Part shown: one piece after another, positions 35,346 to 44,436 of the stretch
Numbering within the stretch: the stretch's first letter is position 1
Layout of the letters: every line of letters starts with the position of its first letter
Source: Cellulomonas fengjieae
GTDB taxonomy: Bacteria > Actinomycetota > Actinomycetes > Actinomycetales > Cellulomonadaceae
Assembly: GCF_018388465.1 (NCBI RefSeq)
Contig: NZ_CP074404.1
Span: 2,914,001-2,978,000, forward strand
Reading direction: 5' to 3'
DNA: 64,000 nt
Notes under the pieces: model-generated
Told to the model about the DNA's origin: nothing
Database searches by the model: none
Seen by the model: only the letters and a program-made list of their open reading frames with translations
Translations under genes and position numbers: made by a program

Positions 35346-35745
35346 GGCGGACCAGCGCCTGCGCCTTGCCCAGCACCCGGACGCCGTCGACGGCGACGGT
35401 GAGGTCGATGCGGACGGTCCCTGCCTCGGTGTCGAGCGCGCCGACCACCGCCGTCACCTCGATCGTGGCTGCGCCGGGGTCCGCCACCGGCACCGGCCGG
35501 CTGAAGCGCACCTGGTAGTCGATGATCGCGCCGGGGTCGCCGATCCAGTCGGCGACGACGCTCGAGGCCGCGCCCATGGTCCACATGCCGTGCGCGATGA
35601 CGTCCGGCAGCCCCACCGAGGTTGCGACGCGCTCGTTCCAGTGGATCGGGTTGAAGTCGCCGCTCGCACCGGCGTACCGGATCAGGCGCGCGCGGTCGAC
35701 GGTGATCTCGCGGCGGGCGACCTGGTCGCCGACGGCCAGGGTCAT
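35338..35745 (-). CDS. MaoC-family dehydratase, HadB-like
   Basis: 135 residues, hot-dog fold. Catalytic hydratase motif is complete: D30 and H35 region (YAGASGDFNPIHWNE) followed by IAHGMWTMG. Resembles HadB, the catalytic subunit of a (3R)-hydroxyacyl-ACP dehydratase in fatty-acid synthesis, normally paired with HadA. It follows the HadA-like gene with a four-base ATGA overlap. In mycobacteria HadAB act in mycolic acid elongation; a mycolate role is not expected here, so fatty-acid or polyketide dehydration is the safer call. Confidence 0.85.
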   Translation of the reverse strand: MTLAVGDQVARREITVDRARLIRYAGASGDFNPIHWNERVATSVGLPDVIAHGMWTMGAASSVVADWIGDPGAIIDYQVRFSRPVPVADPGAATIEVTAVVGALDTEAGTVRIDLTVAVDGVRVLGKAQALVRLS

Positions 35746-36191
35746 GACTCCTCCGGACGGACGGCGAGGGTGCAGATCACGGTGCTGACCGGGTCGCCGT
35801 CCTCGGACGCGATCTCGGAGCGCGTGGTGATCATGGCCAGGCCGGCCCGCACGGTGATCGAGTCGACGTGGAGAACCGTGACGAGGCGGTCCCCCGCGTG
35901 GATGGGACGGTGGTGGATGAACCGCTCGTCCGCGTGGACCACCCGGCTGAAGTCGATGCCGGCTGCGGGGTCCTCGAACAGCTGGGCCTCGGCACGCTGG
36001 GCCACCACGACGGCAAACGTCGGTGGCGCGATCACGTCGGGATACCCGAGCTCGCGCGCCACCGACGGATCCGTGTGGGCTTGGTGGGAGGCGCCGACGG
36101 CGTCGGCGAACTCCTGCAGCTTCTGGCGGCCTACCTCGTAGGCAGCGGTCGGCGGGTACTGACGACCCGCGTACCCGACGTCGACCGGCAT
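35742..36191 (-). CDS. MaoC-like N-terminal-type dehydratase, HadA-like
   Basis: 149 residues, hot-dog fold without the full catalytic D/H motif, as in the stabilising HadA subunit (YPPTAAYEVGRQKLQEFADAV, then GYPDVIAPPTF). It would form a heterodimer with the next gene product. Start ATG at 36191, ten bases after the rpmG stop, so it belongs to the tRNA-Thr/tRNA-Met/rpmG transcript. The same order is found in Mycobacterium tuberculosis (rpmG2-hadA-hadB). Confidence 0.85.
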   Translation of the reverse strand: MPVDVGYAGRQYPPTAAYEVGRQKLQEFADAVGASHQAHTDPSVARELGYPDVIAPPTFAVVVAQRAEAQLFEDPAAGIDFSRVVHADERFIHHRPIHAGDRLVTVLHVDSITVRAGLAMITTRSEIASEDGDPVSTVICTLAVRPEES

Positions 36192-36201
36192 CGGGACGAG
36201 A

Positions 36202-36372
36202 TCAGCGAGTCTCGCGGTGCAGGGTGTGACGGTTGTCGCGGGGGCAGAACTTCTTCATCTCGAGACGGTCGGGGTCGTTCCGACGGTTCTTCTTCGTGAT
36301 GTAGTTCCGCTCCTTGCACTCGGTGCACGCGAGCGTGATCTTCGGACGGACGTCCGAGCTCTTGCTGGCCAT
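36202..36372 (-). CDS. rpmG: 50S ribosomal protein L33
   Basis: 56 residues from the ATG at 36372 ([20 protein letters not shown]). The first zinc pair CTEC is intact, but the second, normally CPxC, reads FCPRDN, leaving three Cys. Loss of one zinc ligand is unusual between the standard C+ and C- L33 forms. [15 protein letters not shown] and HTLHRETR are conserved. Downstream of tRNA-Met, upstream of the MaoC genes. Confidence 0.95.
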   Translation of the reverse strand: MASKSSDVRPKITLACTECKERNYITKKNRRNDPDRLEMKKFCPRDNRHTLHRETR

Positions 36373-36456
36373 GGTCTTGCCACCTCTCGCACCCGGTACG
36401 GATGCATGCGATCTCGTCATTGCGCGCCGGCCGACGCGCAGGTGTGTCACTGGCGG

Positions 36457-36530
36457 TAGCGGGAGCGGGACTCGAACCCGCGACACCACGATTATGAGCC
36501 GTGTGCTCTAACCACCTGAGCTACCCCGCC
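36457..36530 (-). tRNA. tRNA-Met, elongator (CAT anticodon)
   Basis: 74 bases: acceptor GGCGGGG, D-arm GCTC/GAGC, anticodon loop CTCATAA, T-arm GCGGG/CCCGC. Lacks the three consecutive G-C pairs in the anticodon stem that mark initiator tRNA. A CAT-anticodon tRNA-Ile2 is the alternative, but the context next to tRNA-Thr and rpmG fits elongator Met. CCA not encoded. Confidence 0.93.
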
Positions 36531-36590
36531 ATGTCGATGCGTCCTCGGCAGTGCCGCGCAATCACGGCACCATCTTCGAACACACCACAG

Positions 36591-36663
36591 AGCCCCGAAA
36601 GGGAATCGAACCCTTGACCTTCTCCTTACCATGGAGACGCTCTGCCGACTGAGCTATCGGGGC
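36591..36663 (-). tRNA. tRNA-Thr (GGT anticodon)
   Basis: 73 bases: acceptor GCCCCGA/TCGGGGC, D-arm GCTC/GAGC, anticodon stem CTCC/GGAG around ATGGTAA, T-arm with GGTTCGATTCC. CCA not encoded. First gene of the tRNA-Thr, tRNA-Met, rpmG, hadA-like, hadB-like unit. Confidence 0.96.
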
Positions 36664-36673
36664 AGCGCGAGCA

Positions 36674-36703
36674 AGGTTACACGGGCTGTGGGGTGCTCGT
36701 GAA
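36674..36703 (-). promoter_or_regulatory. promoter of the tRNA-Thr/tRNA-Met/rpmG unit
   Basis: Minus-strand TTCACG (36698-36703), 18-base spacer, TAACCT (36674-36679), ten bases upstream of mature tRNA-Thr. No other promoter was seen before rpmG. Confidence 0.6.
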
Positions 36704-36790
36704 ATCGGACCCGTCGAGGGCCGCCGCGGGTGCTCCCTAAACGCTTCATCTCATGGTCCGCGCCGTCCCTGCCGTGCCACGATCCCCGCC

Positions 36791-37240
36791 ATGCGCCAGC
36801 CCCGACGCGGCCTCGTTGCTGCCCTCACGCTCTGTGCCGCCCTGCTCGCCAGCACCGCCTGCACCGGCGGCGACGGCGACAGCCCCGACCCCGCGACGAC
36901 CGTGACCACCCCGGCCTGGCCGACCGCCATCGACCCCGCCACCTCGGCGGAGCCGTTCTTCGTCGTCTGGACCGACGTGGTGGAGACCGGCGAGGGCGAC
37001 ACGGCCACCCTCCAGCCCTCGATCGACTCGCTGTCCGCACTGGGCTACCCGACCCTGCCGTGGGACCCGGCCTGCCAGAGCGGCGCCGAGGAGCTCCTGT
37101 CGGGCCTCACGGGCTTCACCGACCCCCTCGGGGTCGGGGTGGCCTTCGAGTCGGCGCAGGACGCAGGGACGTTCGACACCCTGTACGACGGCGCGACGGT
37201 GTCTCTCACGGAGGGCACCTACACCTGCGGGACCGCCTGA
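36791..37240 (+). CDS. putative lipoprotein, function unknown
   Basis: 149 residues. Signal peptide with Arg start, hydrophobic core and a likely lipidation Cys near residue 24 (LLASTAC, a weak lipobox). The mature part is acidic, with two further Cys that could form a disulphide, and shows no known domain. A CACGAT hexamer lies seven bases before the ATG with no SD, suggesting a leaderless transcript. Followed after 30 bases by the nicotinamidase gene. Confidence 0.72.
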   Translation: MRQPRRGLVAALTLCAALLASTACTGGDGDSPDPATTVTTPAWPTAIDPATSAEPFFVVWTDVVETGEGDTATLQPSIDSLSALGYPTLPWDPACQSGAEELLSGLTGFTDPLGVGVAFESAQDAGTFDTLYDGATVSLTEGTYTCGTA

Positions 37241-37270
37241 CCTGCCGGCCCACGGCGGCATGATGGTCCG

Positions 37271-37867
37271 ATGAGGAACCGGGCCCTGCTGGTCGTCGAC
37301 ATCCAGAACGACTTCTGCGAGGGCGGTGCCCTCGCGGTCAGCGGCGGGAGCGACGTCGCCCGGGACGTCTCGGCGTACCTGCGCGACCACGCCCACCGGT
37401 ACGTCGCGGTGGTGGCGACCCGCGACTGGCACGCGCCCCTGCCGGACACCAACGACGGTCACTTCGCGACGGGTGCCGATCCCGACTACGTGACCACGTG
37501 GCCGGTGCACTGCGTGGCCGGCACCCCGGGCGCCGAGTACCACCCGGCACTGCAGCTGCCCGCGGGGACCCTGCACGTGCGCAAGGGGCAGGGCCGGCAG
37601 GACTACTCGGGGTTCGAGGGCGAGGTCGTCGGCGCGCCCGGGGAGACCCTCGCCGCCGTCCTGGCCGCCGCCGGCGTCACCGAGGTCGACGTCGTGGGGC
37701 TGGCCACGGACCACTGCGTCGCCGCGACCGCGACGGATGCCCGCGCCGCGGGGCTCGCCGCCACCGTGCTGCTGGACCTGACCGCCGCCGTGGCGTCCCC
37801 GACGACCCTGCGCGCCGTCGCCCGGCTCGCGCAGCAGGGCGTCGGCCTCACGACGAGCACGGCCTGA
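37271..37867 (+). CDS. pncA: nicotinamidase / isochorismatase-family hydrolase
   Basis: 198 residues. Deamidates nicotinamide to nicotinate in NAD salvage; in mycobacteria the same enzyme activates pyrazinamide. Catalytic triad D10 (VVDIQNDF), K105 (HVRKGQ) and C149 (TDHCV); metal ligands in TRDWH and the downstream His. CATGAT ends six bases before the ATG, no SD. The 3' end runs into 17-bp tandem repeats. Confidence 0.93.
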   Translation: MRNRALLVVDIQNDFCEGGALAVSGGSDVARDVSAYLRDHAHRYVAVVATRDWHAPLPDTNDGHFATGADPDYVTTWPVHCVAGTPGAEYHPALQLPAGTLHVRKGQGRQDYSGFEGEVVGAPGETLAAVLAAAGVTEVDVVGLATDHCVAATATDARAAGLAATVLLDLTAAVASPTTLRAVARLAQQGVGLTTSTA

Positions 37868-37917
37868 CGACGAGCGCGGCCGGATGACGAGCGCGGCCGG
37901 ACGACGAGCAGGGCGGC
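37850..37917. repeat. four 17-bp tandem repeats
   Basis: Four consecutive units of the form ACGACGAGCGCGGCCGG at 37850, 37867, 37884 and 37901; the middle two differ at one base, the outer two at three to five. The first unit covers the last codons of the nicotinamidase gene and its stop; the last ends eight bases before the recQ stop. Length variation would change the spacing between two convergent genes. Confidence 0.85.
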
Positions 37918-37924
37918 CGAGCCG

Positions 37925-40030
37925 TCAGCCGCGCAGCGCCAGAGCGAACGGCAGCACCCCGGACGCGCCCGCCAGCCGCACCTCGCGCGCGGCGACGGTC
38001 ATGGTCCAGCGGCTGTCCACGAGGTCGTCGACGAGCAGCACCGGGCCCGGCGGCAGGTCCAGCGCCGACGCGTCGAACCGGCCCCACACGCCGGCCAGGC
38101 GGAAGGCACTGTTGCCGCCCGGCTCGCCGCTCGGCCCGCCGTCCCGGAGCGCAAGGGCCCCCGCGTAGGGCAGCCGGCCGATCTCGGCCAGACCGCGCGC
38201 GAGGGAGTCGACGAGCAGCGGTCGGCGCCGCGACGGCAGGGCGACCACCGCGGTCGGACGCTCGTCCCAGCCCCACTGCGCGAGCACGCGCACGCAGCCG
38301 GCCAGCATGGCCGGGGTGACGGGGGCATCGGTGGCGCCCGCCGCGAACACCTCGCGCAGGGCCGTCCCCCAGCCCAGGTCGGTCAGCCGCGCGAGCGCCC
38401 GGCCCTCGCCTGCCCGCTCCGACTCGGCGATCTTGCCGCGCACGGGCAGGCCCAGGCGGTCCGCGCCCACGGGCCACTGCGCGCGCGGCTCGATCGGCAC
38501 CCCGACGCGGTCCAGCGAGCGCTCGGCCGACGCCGCCGCGTCCTCCACGACGTCGGTCGGGTACCAGACGCCCGCGCACGAGTCGCAGCGACCGCACGGC
38601 GTGGCCGTCTCGTCGTCCAGGCTGCGCTGCAGGAACTCCATCCGGCAGCCGGTGGTGCGCTCGTACTCGAGCATGTGCTCCTGCTCGGCCTGGCGGGCCG
38701 CGGCGATGCGGGCGTACCGCTCGGCGTCGTAGGTCCACGGCTGCCCGGTGGCCACCCAGCCGCCCTGCACCCTGCGCACGGCCCCGTCCACGTCGAGGAC
38801 CTTGAGCAGCAGCTCCAGCGGCGTGCGGCGGAGGTCGACCCGCGCCTCGAGCGCGGGCGTCGACAGGGGCCGGTCGTTCAGCTCCGCGATCACGCGCTGC
38901 GCCCGGTCCTCGTCGGGCATGGACGCGGTCGCGAAATACTGCCAGATGTCGCGGTCCTCGGGCCCGGGCAGGAGCAGGACGTCAGCGCTCTCCGTCGCGC
39001 GACCGGCGCGGCCGACCTGCTGGTAGTACGACACCGGCGACGAGGGCGCCCCCAGGTGCAGCACGAACCCGAGATCGGGCTTGTCGAAGCCCATGCCGAG
39101 CGCGCTCGTCGCGACCAGCGCCTTCACCCTGTTCGCCTTGAGCGCCGCCTCGGCGTCCTCACGCTCGGCCGGGTCCGTCTGGCCGGTGTACGCACGCACG
39201 TCGTGGCCGGCCTCGCGCAGGAGCCTGGCGGTGTCCTGGGCGGCCGCGACCGTGAGCGTGTAGATGATGCCGGAGCCGGGCAGGTCCGCCAGGTGGCTGA
39301 GCAGCCAGCCCAGGCGCGCCTTCGCGGTCGGGAGCCGCAGCACCCCCAGACGCAGCGACGCCCGAGCGAGCGGGCCGCGGATGGTCAGCACGTCCTGCGC
39401 GTCACCGCTGCCGAGCTGCTCGGCCACGTCGGCCACCACCCGGCTGTTGGCGGTCGCCGTGGTCGCCAGCACGGGCACGCCGTCCGGCATGGTGGCGATG
39501 AGGTCGCGCAGGCGCCGGTAGTCGGGCCGGAAGTCGTGGCCCCAGTCGCTGATGCAGTGCGCCTCGTCGACCACCAGCAGGCCGAGACGCCGCACCAGGG
39601 CGGGCAGCTGGTTCTCCCGGAAGGCGGGGTTGTTCAGCCGCTCGGGCGAGACGAGCAGCACGTCCACCTCGTCGGCGGCCAGACGCGCCAGCAGGTCGTC
39701 CCACTCGTGGGCGTTGGTCGAGTTGATGGCCACGGCGCGGACCCCGGCACGCTCGGCGGCGGCGACCTGGTCGCGCATCAGCGCCAGCAGCGGCGAGACG
39801 AGCACCGTCGGCCCGGCACCGCGCTCACGCAGCAGCATGGTGGCGACGAAGTACACCGCCGACTTGCCCCACCCGGTGCGCTGCACGACGAGCGCGCGGC
39901 GACGGTCGTCCACGAGCGTCTCGATGGCCTCGAACTGGCCCTCGTGGAAGTCGGCGGCGGGGTTGCCCACCAGCCGGCGCAGGACGGCGAGTGCTGACTC
40001 GTGGGTGGTGTCGCGGGTGGTATCTGGCAC
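37925..40030 (-). CDS. RecQ-family DNA helicase with phosphoribosyltransferase-like C-terminus
   Basis: 701 residues. 3'-5' DNA helicase: Walker [17 protein letters not shown] box [23 protein letters not shown], and motif [10 protein letters not shown], then a RecQ zinc-binding region with Cys clusters (GCRMEF, CGRCDSC). From about residue 540 the canonical RQC/HRDC domains are replaced by a phosphoribosyltransferase-like segment whose PRPP-loop-like motif [13 protein letters not shown] is near the end. This architecture occurs in actinobacteria; the role of the tail is unknown. The GTG at 40030 is chosen because a strong hairpin lies just upstream, inside the longer frame. Confidence 0.9.
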   Translation of the reverse strand: MPDTTRDTTHESALAVLRRLVGNPAADFHEGQFEAIETLVDDRRRALVVQRTGWGKSAVYFVATMLLRERGAGPTVLVSPLLALMRDQVAAAERAGVRAVAINSTNAHEWDDLLARLAADEVDVLLVSPERLNNPAFRENQLPALVRRLGLLVVDEAHCISDWGHDFRPDYRRLRDLIATMPDGVPVLATTATANSRVVADVAEQLGSGDAQDVLTIRGPLARASLRLGVLRLPTAKARLGWLLSHLADLPGSGIIYTLTVAAAQDTARLLREAGHDVRAYTGQTDPAEREDAEAALKANRVKALVATSALGMGFDKPDLGFVLHLGAPSSPVSYYQQVGRAGRATESADVLLLPGPEDRDIWQYFATASMPDEDRAQRVIAELNDRPLSTPALEARVDLRRTPLELLLKVLDVDGAVRRVQGGWVATGQPWTYDAERYARIAAARQAEQEHMLEYERTTGCRMEFLQRSLDDETATPCGRCDSCAGVWYPTDVVEDAAASAERSLDRVGVPIEPRAQWPVGADRLGLPVRGKIAESERAGEGRALARLTDLGWGTALREVFAAGATDAPVTPAMLAGCVRVLAQWGWDERPTAVVALPSRRRPLLVDSLARGLAEIGRLPYAGALALRDGGPSGEPGGNSAFRLAGVWGRFDASALDLPPGPVLLVDDLVDSRWTMTVAAREVRLAGASGVLPFALALRG

Positions 40031-40063
40031 GCGCCCACCCTGCCAGGCCTCGCCGACACCGAA

Positions 40064-40103
40064 CGACACGACCCCGGGCCGCAGGCGGTCCGGGGTCGTG
40101 TCG
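40064..40103 (-). terminator. terminator of tRNA-Tyr
   Basis: A perfect 14-bp stem with a 12-base loop that itself can pair, starting five bases after the 3' end of tRNA-Tyr. It separates the tRNA from recQ and argues for the shorter recQ start. Confidence 0.85.
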
Positions 40104-40108
40104 TGATG

Positions 40109-40190
40109 TGGCGGGTGAGGGATTCGAACCCCCGTAGGCGTTGCCAGCTGATTTACAGTCAGCCCCCTTTGGCCACTCGGGTAACCCGCC
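40109..40190 (-). tRNA. tRNA-Tyr (GTA anticodon)
   Basis: 82 bases, class II with a long variable arm: acceptor GGCGGGT/ACCCGCC, anticodon loop CTGTAAA giving GTA, T-arm GGGGG TTCGAAT CCC. CCA not encoded. A TATCCT box at 40251-40256 about 60 bases upstream is a likely -10, its -35 partner is weak. Confidence 0.95.
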
Positions 40191-40342
40191 GGGGATGCCC
40201 ACCGTACGGGAACGCCGAAGGGGCGAACGCGCGTGCAGCGTGCGGGTGGAAGGATAGCAACACCCGGGCGGTGCTAGCGAAACAGGGCACCGGCCGTCCC
40301 GAGCAACCAGCCCGCGTCGCCGCGGGCAGCAGGAGGAGAACC

Positions 40343-40849
40343 ATGGCGAGCGAAGCCTCGTTCGACGTCGTCAGCAAGGTCGACCGCCAGGAGGTGGACA
40401 ACGCCCTGAACCAGGCCGCGAAGGAGATCGCGCAGCGGTACGACTTCAAGGGCGTGGGGGCCTCGATCGCCTGGAGCGGCGAGAAGATCGTGATGATCGC
40501 CAACTCGTCCGAGCGGGTGCTCGCGGTGCTGGACGTCTTCCAGTCCAAGCTCATCCGGCGCGGCATCTCGCTGAAGTCGCTGGACACCGGCGGCGACGAC
40601 GGCCCCGAGCCCAAGCCGTCCGGCAAGGAGTACCGGCTGGAGGCCCTGATCAAGGAGGGCCTGAGCAGCGAGACCGCCAAGAAGGTGGCGAAGATCATCC
40701 GCGACGAGGGGCCCAAGGGCATCAAGACGCAGATCCAGGGCGACGAGCTGCGGGTCACCGGCAAGAGCCGCGACGACCTGCAGGCCGTCATCGCACTGCT
40801 CAAGGGCGCCGACGTCGACGCCGACCTGCAGTTCACCAACTACCGCTGA
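40343..40849 (+). CDS. YajQ family nucleotide-binding protein
   Basis: 168 residues from the ATG at 40343 ([19 protein letters not shown]) with an AGGAGG SD. YajQ/XC_3703 proteins bind nucleotides, cyclic di-GMP in some species, and act with transcription regulators. Conserved [17 protein letters not shown] and the C-terminal [13 protein letters not shown]. Single gene after tRNA-Tyr on the opposite strand, convergent with htpX. Confidence 0.95.
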   Translation: MASEASFDVVSKVDRQEVDNALNQAAKEIAQRYDFKGVGASIAWSGEKIVMIANSSERVLAVLDVFQSKLIRRGISLKSLDTGGDDGPEPKPSGKEYRLEALIKEGLSSETAKKVAKIIRDEGPKGIKTQIQGDELRVTGKSRDDLQAVIALLKGADVDADLQFTNYR

Positions 40850-40923
40850 GCGACCCGGGCGTCGCCCGGCACGCGCCCGGCACGCGCCGATACCGACACC
40901 GGGCTCGGCGCGGGCCGGGCGGC

Positions 40924-40948
40924 CCGCGGGCTCGCGTCGAGCCCGCGG
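40924..40948. terminator. terminator between yajQ and htpX
   Basis: An 11-bp perfect stem with a three-base loop ending three bases from the htpX stop; the pair of convergent genes can share it. Confidence 0.75.
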
Positions 40949-40951
40949 TGC

Positions 40952-41836
40952 TCAGTACCGGGTGACGCCGTCGCGCGGGCCCGCCAGCGCCTCCAGGCGG
41001 GCGATCCGGTCCGCCATCGGCGGGTGCGTCGAGAAGAGCCTGGCCATCCCCGCGCCGCGGAACGGGTTCGCGATCATCAGGTGGGAGACGTCCACCAGCT
41101 GGCGGTCCTGCGGGAGCGGCCGCGCCTTGGTGCCCAGCTCGAGCTTGCGCAGCGCGGACGCGAGGGCCAGCGGGTCGCCGGTGAGCCGGGCGCCGTCCTC
41201 GTCGGCGTCGTACTCGCGGGTCCGGGTGATGGCGAGCTGGACGATGGTCGCGGCCAGCGGTGCGAGGAACGCCAGCAGCAGGCCGGCGATCGGGTTGCCT
41301 CCCCGGTCCCGGTCGCTGCCGCCGCCGAAGTACAGGGCGAACTGCGCCAGCGACGTGATCATGCCGGCGACCGCGGCGGCCACCGAGGACGTGAGGATGT
41401 CGCGGTTGTAGACGTGCATCAGCTCGTGGCCGAGGACGCCCCGCAGCTCACGCTCGTCGAGCAGGGCGAGGATGCCGTCGGTGCAGCACACGGCGGCGTT
41501 CTTCGGGTTGCGGCCCGTGGCGAACGCGTTCGGGGCGGCGGTCGGCGAGACGTACAGGCGCGGCATGGGCTGGCGGGCGGCGGTGGAGAGCTCGCGCACG
41601 ATCCGGTACATCGCCGGCTGCTCGATCTCGCTGACCGGCCGGGCCCGCATGGCGCGGATCGCGATCTTGTCCGAGTTCCAGTAGCTGTACGCGGTCATCA
41701 CCAGACCGAGCGCCGTGAACAGCAGCAGGAACTTGGGCGTCCCCTGGCCCAGGACCCAGCCGATGCCGAGCAGCACGGCCCACAACGCACCGAACAGTGC
41801 CGCCGTCTTGAGACCGTTGTGGTGCCGGTGACCCAT
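40952..41836 (-). CDS. htpX: membrane zinc metalloprotease HtpX
   Basis: 294 residues, M48 family. Degrades misfolded membrane proteins at the cytoplasmic membrane. Zinc motif HELMH with H137, E138 and H141, third ligand in REYDADEDG; four hydrophobic helices, two at the N-terminus and two after the HEXXH. ATG at 41836 with GAAGGAGG SD. The longer open frame upstream is not conserved. Divergent from the amino-acid ABC operon. Confidence 0.93.
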   Translation of the reverse strand: MGHRHHNGLKTAALFGALWAVLLGIGWVLGQGTPKFLLLFTALGLVMTAYSYWNSDKIAIRAMRARPVSEIEQPAMYRIVRELSTAARQPMPRLYVSPTAAPNAFATGRNPKNAAVCCTDGILALLDERELRGVLGHELMHVYNRDILTSSVAAAVAGMITSLAQFALYFGGGSDRDRGGNPIAGLLLAFLAPLAATIVQLAITRTREYDADEDGARLTGDPLALASALRKLELGTKARPLPQDRQLVDVSHLMIANPFRGAGMARLFSTHPPMADRIARLEALAGPRDGVTRY

Positions 41837-41945
41837 TGCCACCCTCCTTCCTGACACGAGTTGCACTGGTTGGAACGCTCTCCGCCGCGTCGGCGTTCCC
41901 TCGTATCCTGGACGCCTGCAACCCCGCCGACCCCCGGAGCTCCCC

Positions 41946-42788
41946 GTGCGCACTGCCCGCTGGACCGCACTCGCCGCCGTCGCCGCGCTGGCGCTCGTCG
42001 CGTGCGCGCCGACCGACGACGCGGCGGGCTCGTCGCCGACCGCCACCGACGGCGCGCTCGAGACCGTCACCGACGGCGTCCTGACGATCGCCACGTCCGA
42101 CCCCGCGTACGAGCCCTGGGTCGTCGACAACGACCCGTCCAGCGGCAAGGGCTTCGAGGCCGCGGTCGCGTACGTGGTGGCCGAGGAGCTCGGGTTCGAC
42201 GAGGACCACGTCGAGTGGACCGTGGCCAGCTTCGACCAGATCATCGCGCCGGGCGCCAAGAACTTCGACATCGCGGTCAACCAGGTGTCGATCAGCGACG
42301 AGCGCAAGGCCAACCTCGACCTCTCCTCCCCGTACTACACGACCACGCAGGCGGTCGTGACCCTCGAGGGCTCGCCCGCCGCCGCCGTGACCTCCCTCGC
42401 GGAGCTCAAGGACCTGCGGATCGGCGCCATGGTGGGCACGACGAGCCTCACCGCAGCGCAGGAGACCATCGACCCGACGACCCCGGTGTCGCCGTTCAAC
42501 GACAACGACCAGGTCAAGCAGGCGCTCACGGCGGGCCTCGTGGACGCGATCGTCGTCGACCTGCCCACCGCGCTCTACATCACCGGGGCCGAGCTCGAGG
42601 GCTCCGTCCTGCTGGGGCAGCTGCCGGACAGCACCGGCGGCGACCAGTTCGGGTTCGTGCTGGACAAGGGCAGCCCGTTGACCGCGCCGGTCTCGGAGGC
42701 GGTCGACACCCTGCGGGAGAACGGCACGCTGGCCGACCTCGAAGCCACGTGGCTCACCGACGCCGCAGGCGCGCCGGTCCTCAGGTGA
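41946..42788 (+). CDS. amino-acid ABC transporter substrate-binding lipoprotein
   Basis: 280 residues. Signal peptide with lipobox LVAC (Cys about residue 20), then a family 3 solute-binding fold typical of polar amino acids ([41 protein letters not shown]). GTG start at 41946 with GGAG. A TATCCT box at 41904-41909 marks the probable promoter. Overlaps the permease by four bases. Ligand not predictable beyond polar amino acids. Confidence 0.92.
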   Translation: MRTARWTALAAVAALALVACAPTDDAAGSSPTATDGALETVTDGVLTIATSDPAYEPWVVDNDPSSGKGFEAAVAYVVAEELGFDEDHVEWTVASFDQIIAPGAKNFDIAVNQVSISDERKANLDLSSPYYTTTQAVVTLEGSPAAAVTSLAELKDLRIGAMVGTTSLTAAQETIDPTTPVSPFNDNDQVKQALTAGLVDAIVVDLPTALYITGAELEGSVLLGQLPDSTGGDQFGFVLDKGSPLTAPVSEAVDTLRENGTLADLEATWLTDAAGAPVLR

Positions 42789-43651
42789 GCTGGGCTCCCT
42801 CCGAGCGCCAGCAGGAGCGGGACGCCTACCGGCTCAGCCGGGCCAGACGGTCGACGGCGGTGGCCGTCGCATCGACCGTCGCGGTGGTCGCGGTGGCCGT
42901 CCTGGCGCTCGTGTCCTCCCCCGGCTGGCCCCGCGTCAAGGCGTCGTTCTTCGACTGGGACGTCGCCGTGGCGTCGCTCCCCACGATCCTCGAGGGCCTC
43001 TGGCTCAACATCCGGGTGATGGCCGTCAGCGCGGTGCTGATCGTCGTCGTCGCCCTGGCGCTCGCGCTGGCCCGGACCCTGCGCGGGCCCGTCTTCTTCC
43101 CGGTGCGGGCGCTGGCGACGGCGTACGTCGACGTCTTCCGTGGCCTGCCACTCATCCTGGTGCTGCTGCTCGTCGGCTTCGGGCTGCCGGGGCTGCGTCT
43201 GCAGGGGATCCCGACGTCCGCGGTCGCGCTCGGCACGCTCGCGCTGGTGCTCACCTACTCGGCGTACGTGGCCGAGGTGTTCCGCGCGGGCATCGAGTCG
43301 GTCCACCCGTCGCAGGTCGCCGCCGCCCGCTCGCTGGGGTTGAACCGGGCGCAGGCGATGCGGCACGTCGTGCTGCCCCAGGCGGTCCGGCGCGTCATCC
43401 CGCCGCTGCTCAACGACCTCGTCGCCCTGTCCAAGGACTCCGGGCTGATCTCGATCCTCGGTGCCATCGACGCCGTCCGCGCCGCGCAGATCGAGACGGC
43501 CCGCTACGCCAACTTCACGCCCTACGTGGTGGCGGGGATCCTCTTCGTGGCGCTGACCATCCCGCTCACCCGGCTCACCGACGTCATGGCGCGGCGCTCC
43601 GGGTGGGTCGGTGCGCAGAGCGCGCTGGCCGGCGGCGGGGCGCTGCGATGA
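42785..43651 (+). CDS. amino-acid ABC transporter permease
   Basis: 288 residues, HisM/GlnP family: about five to six transmembrane helices, with the EAA loop GIESVHPSQVAAARSLGLNR that contacts the ATPase. GTG start overlapping the binding-protein stop (GTGA). A 40-residue cytoplasmic N-terminus precedes helix 1. Confidence 0.93.
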   Translation: MSWAPSERQQERDAYRLSRARRSTAVAVASTVAVVAVAVLALVSSPGWPRVKASFFDWDVAVASLPTILEGLWLNIRVMAVSAVLIVVVALALALARTLRGPVFFPVRALATAYVDVFRGLPLILVLLLVGFGLPGLRLQGIPTSAVALGTLALVLTYSAYVAEVFRAGIESVHPSQVAAARSLGLNRAQAMRHVVLPQAVRRVIPPLLNDLVALSKDSGLISILGAIDAVRAAQIETARYANFTPYVVAGILFVALTIPLTRLTDVMARRSGWVGAQSALAGGGALR

Positions 43652-44433
43652 GCCCCGGGCGACTGCGTGACCCGAGCCTGCCCCTGCCGGCCCGCCCGGC
43701 GCCGCTGCTGTCCGTGCGCGGCGTGCGCAAGGCGTTCGGGGACCACGTGGTGCTCGACGACCTGTCGCTGGACGTGCACGCGCACCAGGTCGTCGTCCTC
43801 ATCGGCGCCTCCGGCTCCGGCAAGTCCACCCTCCTGCGGTGCATCGACCTGCTCGAGGACGTCGACGACGGCGTGATCGAGCTCGAGGGCCAGGACATCA
43901 CCGACCCGCGGCTGGACGCCAACGCGATCCGGTCCCGCATCGGCATGGTGTTCCAGGCCTACAACCTGTTCCCGCACCTGCGCGTGATCGACAACGTGAC
44001 GCTCGCGCCGCGCCTGGTGCACCGGACCGGGCGCGAGCAGGCGCAGGCGGAGGCGCTCGCCGTGCTCGAGCGCGTCGGGCTGGCCGCCAAGGCCCAGGCC
44101 TTCCCCGACGAGCTGTCGGGAGGTCAGCAGCAGCGCGTCGCGATCGCCCGCGCGCTCGTCGGCAAGCCCGCCATCATGCTGCTCGACGAGGTGACCAGCG
44201 CCCTCGACCCCGAGCTCGTCGGCGAGGTGCTCACGCTGCTGGCGGAGCTCAAGCAGACCGGCCTGACCATGGTCGTGGCGACGCACGAGATGGGTTTCGC
44301 GCGGGAGGTCGCCGACGAGGTGTGCTTCCTGCACGAGGGCCGCGTGCACGAGCGCGGCACGCCCGAGCAGGTGCTCGGCAACCCCCGCGAGGAGCGCACG
44401 CGCGAGTTCCTGCGCCGCATCACCGGCCCGTAA
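43648..44433 (+). CDS. amino-acid ABC transporter ATP-binding protein
   Basis: 261 residues. Walker A GASGSGKST, Q-loop VFQAYNLFPHL, signature LSGGQQQR, Walker B IMLLDEVTSALD, switch His VATHEMGFA; the GlnQ/HisP pattern. ATG at 43648 overlaps the permease stop (ATGA). Last gene of the three-gene uptake operon, followed by a long terminator. Confidence 0.94.
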   Translation: MSPGRLRDPSLPLPARPAPLLSVRGVRKAFGDHVVLDDLSLDVHAHQVVVLIGASGSGKSTLLRCIDLLEDVDDGVIELEGQDITDPRLDANAIRSRIGMVFQAYNLFPHLRVIDNVTLAPRLVHRTGREQAQAEALAVLERVGLAAKAQAFPDELSGGQQQRVAIARALVGKPAIMLLDEVTSALDPELVGEVLTLLAELKQTGLTMVVATHEMGFAREVADEVCFLHEGRVHERGTPEQVLGNPREERTREFLRRITGP

Positions 44434-44436
44434 CGA

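Noticed and set aside
36457..36530. Reading the CAT-anticodon tRNA as tRNA-fMet or tRNA-Ile2
   Set aside because: No GGG/CCC anticodon-stem pairs of an initiator, and the synteny matches elongator tRNA-Met. A covariance-model scan would settle it.
40031..40069. Alternative recQ start at the GTG at 40069
   Set aside because: It would place the tRNA-Tyr terminator hairpin in the mRNA leader/coding start, and the extra residues are not family-like.
41861..42784. A continuous frame fusing the ABC permease with upstream sequence
   Set aside because: The upstream part overlaps the binding-protein gene in another frame and is Arg-rich nonsense; the permease starts at the GTG at 42785.
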